NCBI RefSeq assembly: GCF_003131185.1
Contig: NZ_QFFU01000011.1
Span: 1 to 64,000, forward strand
Reading direction: 5' to 3'
DNA: 64,000 nt
DNA from: Pseudomonas ovata
GTDB taxonomy: Bacteria; Pseudomonadota; Gammaproteobacteria; Pseudomonadales; Pseudomonadaceae
In this document: piece by piece, positions 26,866-35,208 of the stretch
Layout of the letters: every line of letters starts with the position of its first letter
Position numbering within the stretch: the stretch's first letter is position 1
Made by a program: the position numbers and the translations under genes
Notes under the pieces: generated by a model
What the model was told of the DNA's origin: nothing
The model's database searches: none
What the model saw: the letters and a program-made list of their open reading frames with translations, nothing else

Positions 26866-28669
26866 CCCGGCTCTCCGCTGCATCATGGGCTGTCAGGCTG
26901 ACAATCGCCGTCCAGGGTTCGAGGATGCCGTTTCGGGAAGGTTCGATCGAATGTCGTGGGCTGCCGAAAAGCACCTCTTCACTGCGTACAGGCTGCATGT
27001 TGGCCGCTTGTTCGCCGAGGTTCAGGTCAATGCGCAGGATCGTGCCATCGCCCAGTTGCCAACGTGCGCTGACGGCACCCTCGGCCAGTACCTCGGCGCC
27101 CAGGGCAAAGCTGCCGGGCAGGCGCGGAATGATTTCGCGATGACGCAGTTGCAGCAGGTGCTGGTACAGCTCAAGCCACTGGCGGTGGTCCAGACCCTGG
27201 TCGGTTTCCAGGTCCAGCGCAGCCAGGGCGGGTCTTGAGGCTTCGAACGTCTGCGGGTCGTTGGGGTCGGGAATGTGCTCGCGTCCCTCGGGATCGGCGA
27301 AGGCGGCAAAGTCGGCAAACTCGTTGCGCCGGCCTTCGCGCACGGCGTCGGCCAGTTCACCGTGGTGGCTGGTGAAGAACAGGAACGGCTCGCTGGCCGC
27401 CCATTCATCGCCCATGAACAGCAGTGGAATCATCGGTGACAGCAACAGCAAGGCCGTGGCGGCCTTCAATGCCTGTGGCGGTGCCAGGCGTGGCAGGCGC
27501 TCGCCGAGGGCGCGGTTACCGATCTGGTCATGGTTCTGCAGGAACAGCACGAAGGCGGTGGGCGGCAAGTGCGCACTCGGTTCGCCACGCGCTTCACCGT
27601 GGCGCGTCGTTTCGCCCTGATACACAAACCCTTCGCCAAGCAATCGTGCCAGCTTCTGGGTCGGGTGCGCGGCAAAGTCCTGGTAGTAGGCATCGGTTTC
27701 GCCGGTCAGCAAGACATGCAGGGTGTTATGCCCGTCGTCGTTCCATTGCGCATCGAAGCCCTGCTCGAGCTTGTGTGCCTGGTTGAACTCGTTTTCCAGA
27801 TTCAGCCAGACATGCCGGCCCGGCTCGATGGCGGCGCGTACCTGCAGGGCAAAGTCTTCCAGAAAGGTGGCGTCGCGGATGGCATGCACGGCGTCCATGC
27901 GCAAACCGTCGAAGCGGTACTCGTTAAGCCACATCAGGGCATTGTCGATAAAGAAGCGGCGCACTTCAGGGCGACGAAAGTCGATGGCATCGCCCCACGG
28001 CGTGTGCAGGTCGGTGCGGAAGAATTCGCGGGCATAGGCACCCAGAAAATTGCCGTCCGGCCCGAAGTGGTTGTAGACCACATCGAGAATCACCATCAGG
28101 CCGTGGCCGTGGGCGGCATCAATCAGTTGCTTGAGCTGTTCCGGGGTGCCGTAGGACGCCTGGGGGGCGTATGGCAAGACCCCGTCGTAGCCCCAGTTAC
28201 GGTCGCCGGGAAACTGCGCCAGCGGCATCAGTTCGATGGCCGTGACGCCCAGGGCAGCCAGGCGTGGCAGGTGTTTCTCGACCCCGGCATAGCCGCCGAG
28301 GGCACCGACGTGCACCTCGTAGATGACTGCTTCATGCCAGGGACGGCCTTGCCAGTCCGGGTGCTGCCAATGCCAGGCATTCGGGTCGACGACCACGCTG
28401 CAGGCATGGACATCACCGTCCTGGGCGCGTGAGGCCGGGTCGGGCACTTCAAGCTGGTCGTTTATTCTGAACCGGTAGCGCGTGCCGGCCGGCGCCCGGG
28501 TTTCAAGCGCGAACCAGCCATCGGCCTGGGCGGGCATGGCCAATGCCTGACCGTCATCGAGCAGCAGGGTAACGGTGTCGGCATCGGGCGCCCAGAGGGC
28601 AAAACGGGTCTGTTCCGGGTCAAGCAAGACGGCGCCGTGGCGCCAGTCAGGTTCTGTACGCAGGGGCAT
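26858..28669 (-). CDS. treZ: malto-oligosyltrehalose trehalohydrolase TreZ
   Basis: This 603-residue GH13 enzyme releases trehalose from the TreY product. The N-terminal E-set/CBM48 domain (RFALWAPDADTVTLLLDDG) precedes the barrel. The key regions are DVVYNHFGPDGN, GLRMDAVHAI, LNLENEFNQ (the usual acid/base Glu region) and QNHDQIGNRA. It starts 17 bp after glgA ends and overlaps malQ by 8 bp, so glgA, treZ, malQ and treY form one transcription unit. Confidence 0.95.
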   Translation of the reverse strand: MPLRTEPDWRHGAVLLDPEQTRFALWAPDADTVTLLLDDGQALAMPAQADGWFALETRAPAGTRYRFRINDQLEVPDPASRAQDGDVHACSVVVDPNAWHWQHPDWQGRPWHEAVIYEVHVGALGGYAGVEKHLPRLAALGVTAIELMPLAQFPGDRNWGYDGVLPYAPQASYGTPEQLKQLIDAAHGHGLMVILDVVYNHFGPDGNFLGAYAREFFRTDLHTPWGDAIDFRRPEVRRFFIDNALMWLNEYRFDGLRMDAVHAIRDATFLEDFALQVRAAIEPGRHVWLNLENEFNQAHKLEQGFDAQWNDDGHNTLHVLLTGETDAYYQDFAAHPTQKLARLLGEGFVYQGETTRHGEARGEPSAHLPPTAFVLFLQNHDQIGNRALGERLPRLAPPQALKAATALLLLSPMIPLLFMGDEWAASEPFLFFTSHHGELADAVREGRRNEFADFAAFADPEGREHIPDPNDPQTFEASRPALAALDLETDQGLDHRQWLELYQHLLQLRHREIIPRLPGSFALGAEVLAEGAVSARWQLGDGTILRIDLNLGEQAANMQPVRSEEVLFGSPRHSIEPSRNGILEPWTAIVSLTAHDAAESRDE

Positions 28670-28686
28670 CCGTAACCTCTTTGGTG

Positions 28687-30276
28687 TCAGTAGTGCAGGG
28701 CAGCGCCCAGGTTTTTCTTCAGCAAGTCCTGATACAGCTCGGCATAGGGTTCAACCGCCTGTTGCCAGTTGAAGGGTGCTGCCATGGCGCGGCAACGCAT
28801 GGCATTGAGCAGTTCGGTGTTTTCGAAAACCTTGAAGGCGCGGTTCAGTGCGTCGGTGTAGCTCTCGATGGTCGATTCGTTGAACAGAAAACCGGTCACG
28901 CCATCTTCGATGGTGTCGGCCAGTCCGCCGGTATTGCGTGCCACCGGCAGCGAGCCGAAGCGCTGGGCGTACATCTGGCTCAGGCCACAGGGTTCGTAAC
29001 GCGAAGGCATCAGCAGAAAATCGCTGCCGGCAAACATGCGCCGTGCATCGGTTTCGTTGAAGCCGACCCGTGCACTGATCCTGCCGGGAAAGCGTGCAGC
29101 CAGCTCACGCATCGATTCTTCAGCTTCGGGTTCGCCGCAGCCGATGATTGCAATCTGCCCGCCGTTGGCAACGATGTGTTCAGCCACCCCGATGGTCAGG
29201 TCCAGACCCTTCTGATAAACCAGGCGCGATACGACAGCAAACAACGGGCCGCTGGAGGGCTCCAGTTCGAACAGTTCGCGCACGTAGTCGGCGTTGATTT
29301 CCTTGCGCAGCCACTCATTGGGCGCGAAGTGGCAGATCAGGTGCGGGTCGGTCGCGGCGTCCCAGCTGGCGTCGATGCCGTTGGGAATGCCGCTGAGCTG
29401 GCCTCGTTCGGCCTTGCTCTGCAGGAAACCTTCCAGGCCGCAGCCGAACTCGGGGGTGGTGATTTCCCGGGCATAGGTGGCGCTCACCGTGGTGATATGG
29501 CTGGCGTAGGCCATGCCGGCCTTGATGAACGACAGCTTGCCGTAGAACTCCATGCCTTCGCTGCCCAGCGCTTCTTCTGGTATGCCCAGCTCACGCGAGG
29601 TGGTCGGGCTGACCGTGCCCTGGTAGGCCAGGTTGTGGATGGTGAAGATGCTCGGGGTGCTCTGGCCGCGCCAGCGCATGTAGGCGGGTGCCAGGCCTGC
29701 TGGCCAGTCATGGGCGTGGACCAGCTCGGGGCACCACTGGGTCTTGACGGCACCGGCCGCAAATTCGGCGGCCGCCAGGCCCAGGCGGGCAAAGCGAATA
29801 TGGTTGTCGTTCCAGTCGCGACCGTTCTTGTCGCCGTACGGCGTGCCTTCGCGTTCGTACAGCTCGGGGCAGATCAGTACATAGATGACCAGGCCGTCCT
29901 TCATGTCCATGCGCCCGACCTTGCAGGGCGGCAGGGCGGCATGGCCCCCCAGTTCACTGATGATGTGAATCGGATTGCCGCTGTTGATCACTTGCGGATA
30001 ACCCGGCATCAGTACGCGCACATCGTGCAGGTGACGCATGGCGCGGGGCAGTGCGGCAGACACGTCCCCCAGGCCGCCGGTCTTGACCAGGTCGGCCAGT
30101 TCCGAGGTGACAAACAGCACCTTGCGGCGGTTGACCTGCGAAATCGTGTGTTGAGGTGCGGGTGGCAGATGCAGTACGGGTATCTGGGGCCTGCCCAGAA
30201 CCGGCAGATGATTCAGCTCGCTGGCCGGCTGACCAAAACTCTCTCCCTGCTGGGTTTTTACAGCGGCGCTTATCAT
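28687..30276 (-). CDS. glgA: glycogen synthase GlgA
   Basis: This ADP-glucose-dependent GT5 starch/glycogen synthase of about 529 residues extends alpha-1,4-glucan chains. The ADP-glucose-binding KTGGLGDVSAA motif, TIHNLAYQG and the C-terminal MPSRYEPCGLSQMYA are diagnostic. I chose the ATG at 30276 because GGGAG sits just upstream; the ATG at 30360 would add 28 unlikely residues. It is the first gene of the minus-strand glycogen/trehalose train, so the main promoter should lie in 30277-30500. Confidence 0.95.
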   Translation of the reverse strand: MISAAVKTQQGESFGQPASELNHLPVLGRPQIPVLHLPPAPQHTISQVNRRKVLFVTSELADLVKTGGLGDVSAALPRAMRHLHDVRVLMPGYPQVINSGNPIHIISELGGHAALPPCKVGRMDMKDGLVIYVLICPELYEREGTPYGDKNGRDWNDNHIRFARLGLAAAEFAAGAVKTQWCPELVHAHDWPAGLAPAYMRWRGQSTPSIFTIHNLAYQGTVSPTTSRELGIPEEALGSEGMEFYGKLSFIKAGMAYASHITTVSATYAREITTPEFGCGLEGFLQSKAERGQLSGIPNGIDASWDAATDPHLICHFAPNEWLRKEINADYVRELFELEPSSGPLFAVVSRLVYQKGLDLTIGVAEHIVANGGQIAIIGCGEPEAEESMRELAARFPGRISARVGFNETDARRMFAGSDFLLMPSRYEPCGLSQMYAQRFGSLPVARNTGGLADTIEDGVTGFLFNESTIESYTDALNRAFKVFENTELLNAMRCRAMAAPFNWQQAVEPYAELYQDLLKKNLGAALHY

Positions 30277-30427
30277 CGTGTTCTCCCAATGAATACAAGT
30301 GTTGATGCGGTCTTTCCAGTGTTCCCAGGCCATGTCCTGCGGCCGGGTACAGATTTTCACGCAAGATCAGTACCCGTTTGCTGTCTCTGCAGCTTAAAGG
30401 ACAGGGTGGTAGGTGCCATGAGCCAGA

Positions 30428-30757
30428 TCATTCCCCAGCATAGGCGCCTCTTAGCAGATGACCCGGTGCTTTTTCATAAGTTTCGACTTTTTTATTGGCA
30501 AATGTCTGGCATGCGGCTTGGCAGCGATCCAATTGGGTAAAAACCTTGAAAATGAAGGGTCTGAAACGCACGTTAAGGGCATAAAGGCGAGTTCCATACC
30601 GTTCGTCGGATTGTCCGACACTGTTGGCCGGAAGTACCTTTCCAGAGGCATAGGCCTGCTGTGATGCCACTGTATGGGCAGCTTGAATTGCCTGTAGGTC
30701 ATTTCCTTCGGCATCGGATGACATCTTCTTGCGCATTAGTTGAAAATTCCTGCACAT
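30428..30757 (-). CDS. possible small protein upstream of glgA, uncertain
   Basis: An open frame of about 109 residues (MCRNFQLMRKKMSSDAEG...) occupies part of the 580-bp gap between glgA and the acetyltransferase gene. The stretch is AT-richer than its surroundings. The protein shows no family I recognise, and a second overlapping frame on the same strand (30451-30714) is equally long-lived. It may be a real lineage-specific gene or simply leader and regulatory DNA of the glycogen operon. Otherwise the gap holds nothing I can support beyond the expected divergent promoters. Confidence 0.3.
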   Translation of the reverse strand: MCRNFQLMRKKMSSDAEGNDLQAIQAAHTVASQQAYASGKVLPANSVGQSDERYGTRLYALNVRFRPFIFKVFTQLDRCQAACQTFANKKVETYEKAPGHLLRGAYAGE

Positions 30758-30858
30758 CAACTGGATCACTTTCGGCGTTGTCGCGCTAGAATCGCCCGCC
30801 CCATGCCCATTAACGGGGCATAGTGCGATTCTGCCTGCCGATTGTGACGAGGAACCCC

Positions 30859-31350
30859 ATGCAATCCCCAGAGGTGCTGGTACTGCAAGCAAGCTACACC
30901 AATCCGGTCCATGCCGATGCCATCGGTTTTGTGCTCAATCACTATGCCGAGGATGTCATGGGTGGCGGCGAGCCCTTGCCCATGGACACCCGCCAGCAAC
31001 TGGCCAGGGAACTGGCCAAGCGCGCGCACGCCTTCAGCGTGCTGGCCTTTATCGCAGGGGAGCCTGTGGGGCTGATCAACTGTTTCGAAGGGTTTTCGAC
31101 CTTTGCCTGTCGGCCTTTGGTCAATATTCATGACGTGGTGGTGCTGGCCCAGTACCGTGGGCAGGGCATCAGCCAGAAAATGCTGGTCAAGGTCGAAGAA
31201 ATTGCCCGCCAGCGTGGTTGCTGCAAATTGACCCTCGAGGTGCTCGAGGGCAATGATGTAGCACTGGCGGCGTATAGAAAGCAGGGCTTTGAGAGCTACC
31301 AACTGGACCCGTCGATGGGACGGGCACTGTTCTGGCAGAAGTCACTCTGA
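30859..31350 (+). CDS. GNAT family N-acetyltransferase
   Basis: This is a 163-residue acyl-CoA-dependent acetyltransferase. The acetyl-CoA pyrophosphate-binding loop VVVLAQYRGQGISQKML (the Q/R-x-x-G-x-G motif) lies near residues 95-112. The C-terminal motif LTLEVLEGNDVALAAYRKQGFESYQ is typical of the fold. The ATG at 30859 follows GACGAGGAAC. The acceptor is unknown. It is divergent from the glycogen operon and convergent with the small gene at 31388-31564. Confidence 0.9.
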   Translation: MQSPEVLVLQASYTNPVHADAIGFVLNHYAEDVMGGGEPLPMDTRQQLARELAKRAHAFSVLAFIAGEPVGLINCFEGFSTFACRPLVNIHDVVVLAQYRGQGISQKMLVKVEEIARQRGCCKLTLEVLEGNDVALAAYRKQGFESYQLDPSMGRALFWQKSL

Positions 31351-31387
31351 GCGCACGACCCTGGTCGCAGGCGCGGTCAAGTAGCAA

Positions 31388-31564
31388 CTAGACGGCGTCG
31401 GTTTCCCGGCCATAGCCGGCCTCGCGGGCCTGTTGCAGTAATCGGGTGGCTTGCGCCAGTTGATGCTGCAGCCGGGCGCGTTCCTCTTTGAGTGCGCGCA
31501 GCTCGTCGCGGCGCACGCTGACATACAGGGTCTGGGGTGCAAGTACTGCGTGTACGGTGCCCAT
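31388..31564 (-). CDS. small coiled-coil protein (58 residues)
   Basis: This short gene reads MGTVHAVLAPQTLYVS at its start, and a heptad-like helix follows it (ELRALKEERARLQHQLAQATRLLQQA), predicting a coiled coil. GAGGTGA lies 4 nt upstream of the ATG at 31564, a strong ribosome-binding site. Codon use looks like that of its neighbours, with G/C-rich third positions, which supports a real gene. It is convergent with the acetyltransferase gene and divergent from gnd. I know no function for it; such helices may mediate dimerisation or partner binding. Confidence 0.7.
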   Translation of the reverse strand: MGTVHAVLAPQTLYVSVRRDELRALKEERARLQHQLAQATRLLQQAREAGYGRETDAV

Positions 31565-31723
31565 TGCTCACCTCGCAAATGGCGGGTTCAATCTTGCAAA
31601 CGCGCAAGCCATGGCGATCATTTCTCATGTGCGCTGGCCGGGCGTCCTGTCGGCGGCAATTCTGATTTCTTTCCCGGTGGATTGGAACTTTTATATTTTT
31701 CAGCGGTAGCGTGACTTATCAGT

Positions 31724-31737
31724 CTGTGATGTCACAG
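31724..31737. promoter_or_regulatory. dyad CTGTGA-TG-TCACAG upstream of gnd
   Basis: Two perfect 6-bp arms, CTGTGA and TCACAG, with a 2-bp spacer lie about 130 bp before the gnd start, next to an AT-rich patch (31690-31700). The 301-bp stretch 31565-31865 has no gene and must carry the promoters of gnd and of the small gene on the other strand. The dyad is a possible operator. The spacing does not fit CRP/Vfr, which needs six bases between the arms. Confidence 0.35.
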
Positions 31738-31865
31738 TGACTATTACCCGTGCGACAGCGTGCGTTCAGCTTGGCCGGGAACGATCAATACCCTGGCTGG
31801 ACTAACCTGCATGCTTTAACGTTGCGCTTTATTTCTCAAGAACATGCCTCAGGGAGCCACACTTC

Positions 31866-32843
31866 ATGCAACTCGGGATCGTTGGACTTGGCCGCATGGG
31901 CGGCAATATCGCCAGACGCTTGATGCAAAGTGGCCATACCACCGTCGTCTACGACCGTGACGAAGCCTCGCGCACAGCCCTGGCCACCGAAGGCGCCACC
32001 GCCGTGACCGACCTGGCCGGCCTGGTTGCCGCCATGCAGGCGCCGCGTGCGGTCTGGGTGATGCTGCCGGCCGGTGAGCCGACCGAGCAGACCATCGAGG
32101 CCTTGAGCCAGTTGCTTGAGCCCGATGACGTGATCATCGACGGCGGCAACACCTTCTACAAGGATGACATTCGTCGTGCCCAGGCGCTGGCGCTCAAGGA
32201 CCTGCATTATGTCGACGTCGGTACCTCCGGTGGCGTCTGGGGCCTGGAACGCGGCTACTGCATGATGATCGGCGGCGAGCAGGCCATCGTCGAACGCCTC
32301 GACCCGTTGTTCGCCACGCTGGCACCGGGCATTGGCAACATCGAGCGTACCCGCGACCGTGCGGCCTCGGCCGACCCGCGTGCCGAGCAGGGTTATATCC
32401 ATGCCGGCCCCGCCGGTTCCGGGCACTTCGTGAAGATGATCCACAACGGCATCGAGTACGGCATGATGCAGGCCTTCGCCGAAGGCTTCGACATCCTCAA
32501 GCAGAAGAATTCGGACCACCTGCCGGCCGAGCAGCGCTTCGACCTGAACGTGGCCGACATCGCCGAAGTCTGGCGCCGTGGCAGTGTGGTCTCGTCCTGG
32601 CTGCTGGACCTGACCGCCGACGCACTGGCCACTGATCCGGCCCTGGACGCCTATTCGGGCTCGGTGGCCGACAGTGGCGAAGGCCGCTGGACCATCGAGG
32701 CTGCCATCGAACAGGCCGTGCCGGCACCGGTGTTGTCCAGCGCCCTGTTTGCCCGTTTCCGCTCGCGCCAGCAGAGCACCTACGCCGACAAGATCCTGTC
32801 GGCCATGCGCTTCGGTTTCGGTGGTCACAAGGAGCCTAAATAA
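31866..32843 (+). CDS. gnd: 6-phosphogluconate dehydrogenase, decarboxylating (short Gnd type)
   Basis: This 325-residue enzyme oxidises 6-phosphogluconate to ribulose 5-phosphate and CO2. The Rossmann motif [14 protein letters not shown] is at the N-terminus, the substrate loop is [16 protein letters not shown], and the catalytic region is [15 protein letters not shown]. The length is that of the short bacterial form, which often prefers NAD. Its stop codon overlaps the zwf start in TAAATG by one base. This gnd-zwf pair also occurs near glgA in P. putida, as I recall. Confidence 0.95.
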   Translation: MQLGIVGLGRMGGNIARRLMQSGHTTVVYDRDEASRTALATEGATAVTDLAGLVAAMQAPRAVWVMLPAGEPTEQTIEALSQLLEPDDVIIDGGNTFYKDDIRRAQALALKDLHYVDVGTSGGVWGLERGYCMMIGGEQAIVERLDPLFATLAPGIGNIERTRDRAASADPRAEQGYIHAGPAGSGHFVKMIHNGIEYGMMQAFAEGFDILKQKNSDHLPAEQRFDLNVADIAEVWRRGSVVSSWLLDLTADALATDPALDAYSGSVADSGEGRWTIEAAIEQAVPAPVLSSALFARFRSRQQSTYADKILSAMRFGFGGHKEPK

Positions 32844-34369
32844 TGGGTCTCGGGCATTCGACTGAAGCTGAAAAAAATCCGGAAGTGGCGCCGCCCACCA
32901 CGTTGTTTCTGTTCGGTGCCCATGGTGACCTGGTCAAGCGCCTGCTGATGCCGGCGCTGTGCAACCTGACCCGCGACGGTCTGGTGGACGACCACCTGCA
33001 CATCGTCGGGGTCGACCACAACGCCGCCACCGACGCCGAATTCGCGCAGAAACTCGAAACCTTCATGCGCGAAGAAGGTGCGAAAAAGAACACCGAGGGC
33101 GGCGACGCCCTCGACCCTGAGCTGTGGCAGCGCCTGGCGGCGCGCATCAGTTACATCCAGGGCGACTTTCTTGACGACAGCACCTACCAGAGCATTGCCA
33201 GCAAGATCGAAAGCACCGGCACCGGTAACGCGGCGTTCTACCTGGCAACCGCCCCGCGCTTTTTCAGCGAAGTGGTCAAGCGCCTGGGCACTGCCAAGCT
33301 GCTCAAGGAGCGTGGCGGCGTATTTCGCCGCGTAGTGATCGAAAAGCCCTTCGGTCACGACCTGGCCAGCGCCATGGCCCTCAACGAAAGCCTGCTCAAG
33401 GTCATGAGCGAAAAGCAGATCTATCGCATCGACCATTACCTGGGCAAGGAAACGGTGCAGAACATCCTGGTCAGCCGCTTCTCCAACGGGCTGTTCGAGT
33501 CGTTCTGGAACAACCACTACATTGACCACGTACAGATCACGGCCGCTGAAACCGTCGGGGTCGGCACCCGTGCCGGCTTCTATGAAAACACCGGCGCCCT
33601 GCGCGACATGGTGCCCAATCACCTGTTCCAGCTGCTGGCCATGGTCGCCATGGAACCGCCGGCTGCGTTCGGCGCCGATGCGGTGCGCGGCGAAAAGGCC
33701 AAGGTGGTCGGCGCCATCCGCCCCTGGAGCGAAATGGAAGCGCTGGCCAATTCGGTGCGTGGCCAGTACACCGGCAACAAGAGCGCCGATCTGCTGGGCT
33801 ATCGCGACGAAGAGAACATCGCGCCGGACAGCAACACGGAAACCTACGTCGCGCTCAAGGTCATGGTCGATAACTGGCGCTGGGTCGGCGTGCCCTTCTA
33901 CCTGCGCACTGGCAAGCGCCTGAGCACGCGCAGCACCGAGATTGCCATCTGCTTCAAGCCGGCGCCCTATGCGCAATTTCGCGACACTGAAGTTGACCGG
34001 CTCAAGCCCAACTTCCTGCGCATCCAGATCCAGCCCAACGAGGGCATGTGGTTCGACCTGCTGGCCAAGCGCCCGGGGCCGAACCTCGAAATGGAAGACA
34101 TCAAGCTGGGGTTCGCCTACAAGGACTTCTTCGAGATGCAGCCTTCCACCGGCTACGAGACCCTGATCTACGACTGCCTGACCGGCGATCAGACCTTGTT
34201 TCAGCGCGCCGACAACATCGAGAACGGCTGGCGTGCGGTGCAACCGTTCCTCAATGCCTGGGCCAAGCACCCCGAGGTCCAGCCGTACATTGCCGGTGGC
34301 AGTGGTCCGGAGGCCAGCGACGAGCTGTTGCGCAACGACAACCGTGAATGGCGGCAGATCGATGGCTGA
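32843..34369 (+). CDS. zwf: glucose-6-phosphate 1-dehydrogenase
   Basis: This 508-residue enzyme oxidises glucose 6-phosphate and feeds 6-phosphogluconate to the Entner-Doudoroff route and to Gnd. The cofactor site FLFGAHGDLVKRLL is followed by the IEKPFGHDL motif and by the substrate/catalytic motif RIDHYLGKE. Pseudomonads often carry several zwf copies, and this one, next to gnd, corresponds by position to the zwfB type. It is coupled to gnd by a one-base overlap and to the following HAD gene by an 8-base overlap. Confidence 0.96.
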   Translation: MGLGHSTEAEKNPEVAPPTTLFLFGAHGDLVKRLLMPALCNLTRDGLVDDHLHIVGVDHNAATDAEFAQKLETFMREEGAKKNTEGGDALDPELWQRLAARISYIQGDFLDDSTYQSIASKIESTGTGNAAFYLATAPRFFSEVVKRLGTAKLLKERGGVFRRVVIEKPFGHDLASAMALNESLLKVMSEKQIYRIDHYLGKETVQNILVSRFSNGLFESFWNNHYIDHVQITAAETVGVGTRAGFYENTGALRDMVPNHLFQLLAMVAMEPPAAFGADAVRGEKAKVVGAIRPWSEMEALANSVRGQYTGNKSADLLGYRDEENIAPDSNTETYVALKVMVDNWRWVGVPFYLRTGKRLSTRSTEIAICFKPAPYAQFRDTEVDRLKPNFLRIQIQPNEGMWFDLLAKRPGPNLEMEDIKLGFAYKDFFEMQPSTGYETLIYDCLTGDQTLFQRADNIENGWRAVQPFLNAWAKHPEVQPYIAGGSGPEASDELLRNDNREWRQIDG

Positions 34370-35177
34370 TCACACGCCGATTCGCCTCTTGCTGTCCGAC
34401 ATGGATGGCACCCTGTTGCAACCTGACCACAGCCTGAGCGACGCCACCGTGGCCGCCGTCGGGCAACTGCGCGAGGCGGGCATTGCCTTCACCCTCGCCA
34501 GCAGCCGGCCGCCACGGGCCATGCGCGAGGTGATCGAGCGCCTGCAGCTCGACTTGCCCACCGCCGGCTTCAACGGCGGCACGCTGGTCAATCCCGATGG
34601 CAGCCTTCTGGTCGCGCACCACATTGATCCTGAGGCGGTGCGCCTGTGCCTGGATACTTTTGCCGGGCACGCTGTGGATGTCTGGGTGTTCGCCGACGAC
34701 CAGTGGCTGCTGCGCGATCTCGACGGCGACTACGTCGGCCATGAGCGCAGTGCGCTGGGCTATGAGCCGGTACGGGTCGACAGCTTCACGCCGTACCTGG
34801 ACCGCGTCGACAAGATCGTGGCATCCAGTCGCGATTTTGCCGGACTCAAGGTGCTGGAAAGCCAGATGGCCGCCCGGCTTGAAGGCCGTGCGCTGGCCGC
34901 ACGTTCACAGGATTATTACCTCGACATCACCGCCTTGCAGGCCAACAAGGGCGCTGCCTTGCGCGCGCTGGCCGAGCACCTGGGCATCGATATGGCGCAG
35001 ACCGCTGCCATTGGCGACGGTCACAACGACGTGGCGATGTTTCGCGTGGCCGGGCTGTCGATCGCCATGGGCCAGGCTCGCCCCGAGGTGCGCAGTCAGG
35101 CCGACCGGGTGACCGGCAGCAACACCGAGGAGGGTGTGGCGCAAGCGATCCTGCGCGATCTGCTGCAGCGTGAATGA
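34362..35177 (+). CDS. Cof-type HAD-IIB hydrolase (sugar phosphatase)
   Basis: This is a haloacid-dehalogenase superfamily phosphatase of 271 residues. The nucleophile motif LLSDMDGTLL is near the N-terminus, ASSRPPRAM carries motif II, and GDGHNDVAMF near residue 220 is motif IV. The C2B cap type matches Cof/YidA sugar-phosphate phosphatases. The ATG at 34362 overlaps the zwf stop by 8 bp, so it is made with the oxidative pentose-phosphate enzymes and may recycle an overflow phosphate ester. The exact substrate is unknown. Confidence 0.92.
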   Translation: MADHTPIRLLLSDMDGTLLQPDHSLSDATVAAVGQLREAGIAFTLASSRPPRAMREVIERLQLDLPTAGFNGGTLVNPDGSLLVAHHIDPEAVRLCLDTFAGHAVDVWVFADDQWLLRDLDGDYVGHERSALGYEPVRVDSFTPYLDRVDKIVASSRDFAGLKVLESQMAARLEGRALAARSQDYYLDITALQANKGAALRALAEHLGIDMAQTAAIGDGHNDVAMFRVAGLSIAMGQARPEVRSQADRVTGSNTEEGVAQAILRDLLQRE

Positions 35178-35208
35178 ATGACTGACGTTTAGAGAAGGAA
35201 GACCCACC

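Noticed and set aside
23243..26901. Long plus-strand open frames opposite treY and malQ
   Set aside because: Both are antisense shadows of strongly supported GH13/GH77 genes.
28681..30540. Plus-strand open frame of 619 codons opposite glgA
   Set aside because: GlgA motifs are complete on the minus strand; the plus frame is rich in Q, H, G and V runs typical of antisense translation.
32825..34270. Minus-strand open frame opposite zwf
   Set aside because: zwf is unambiguous on the plus strand and is linked to gnd by a one-base overlap.
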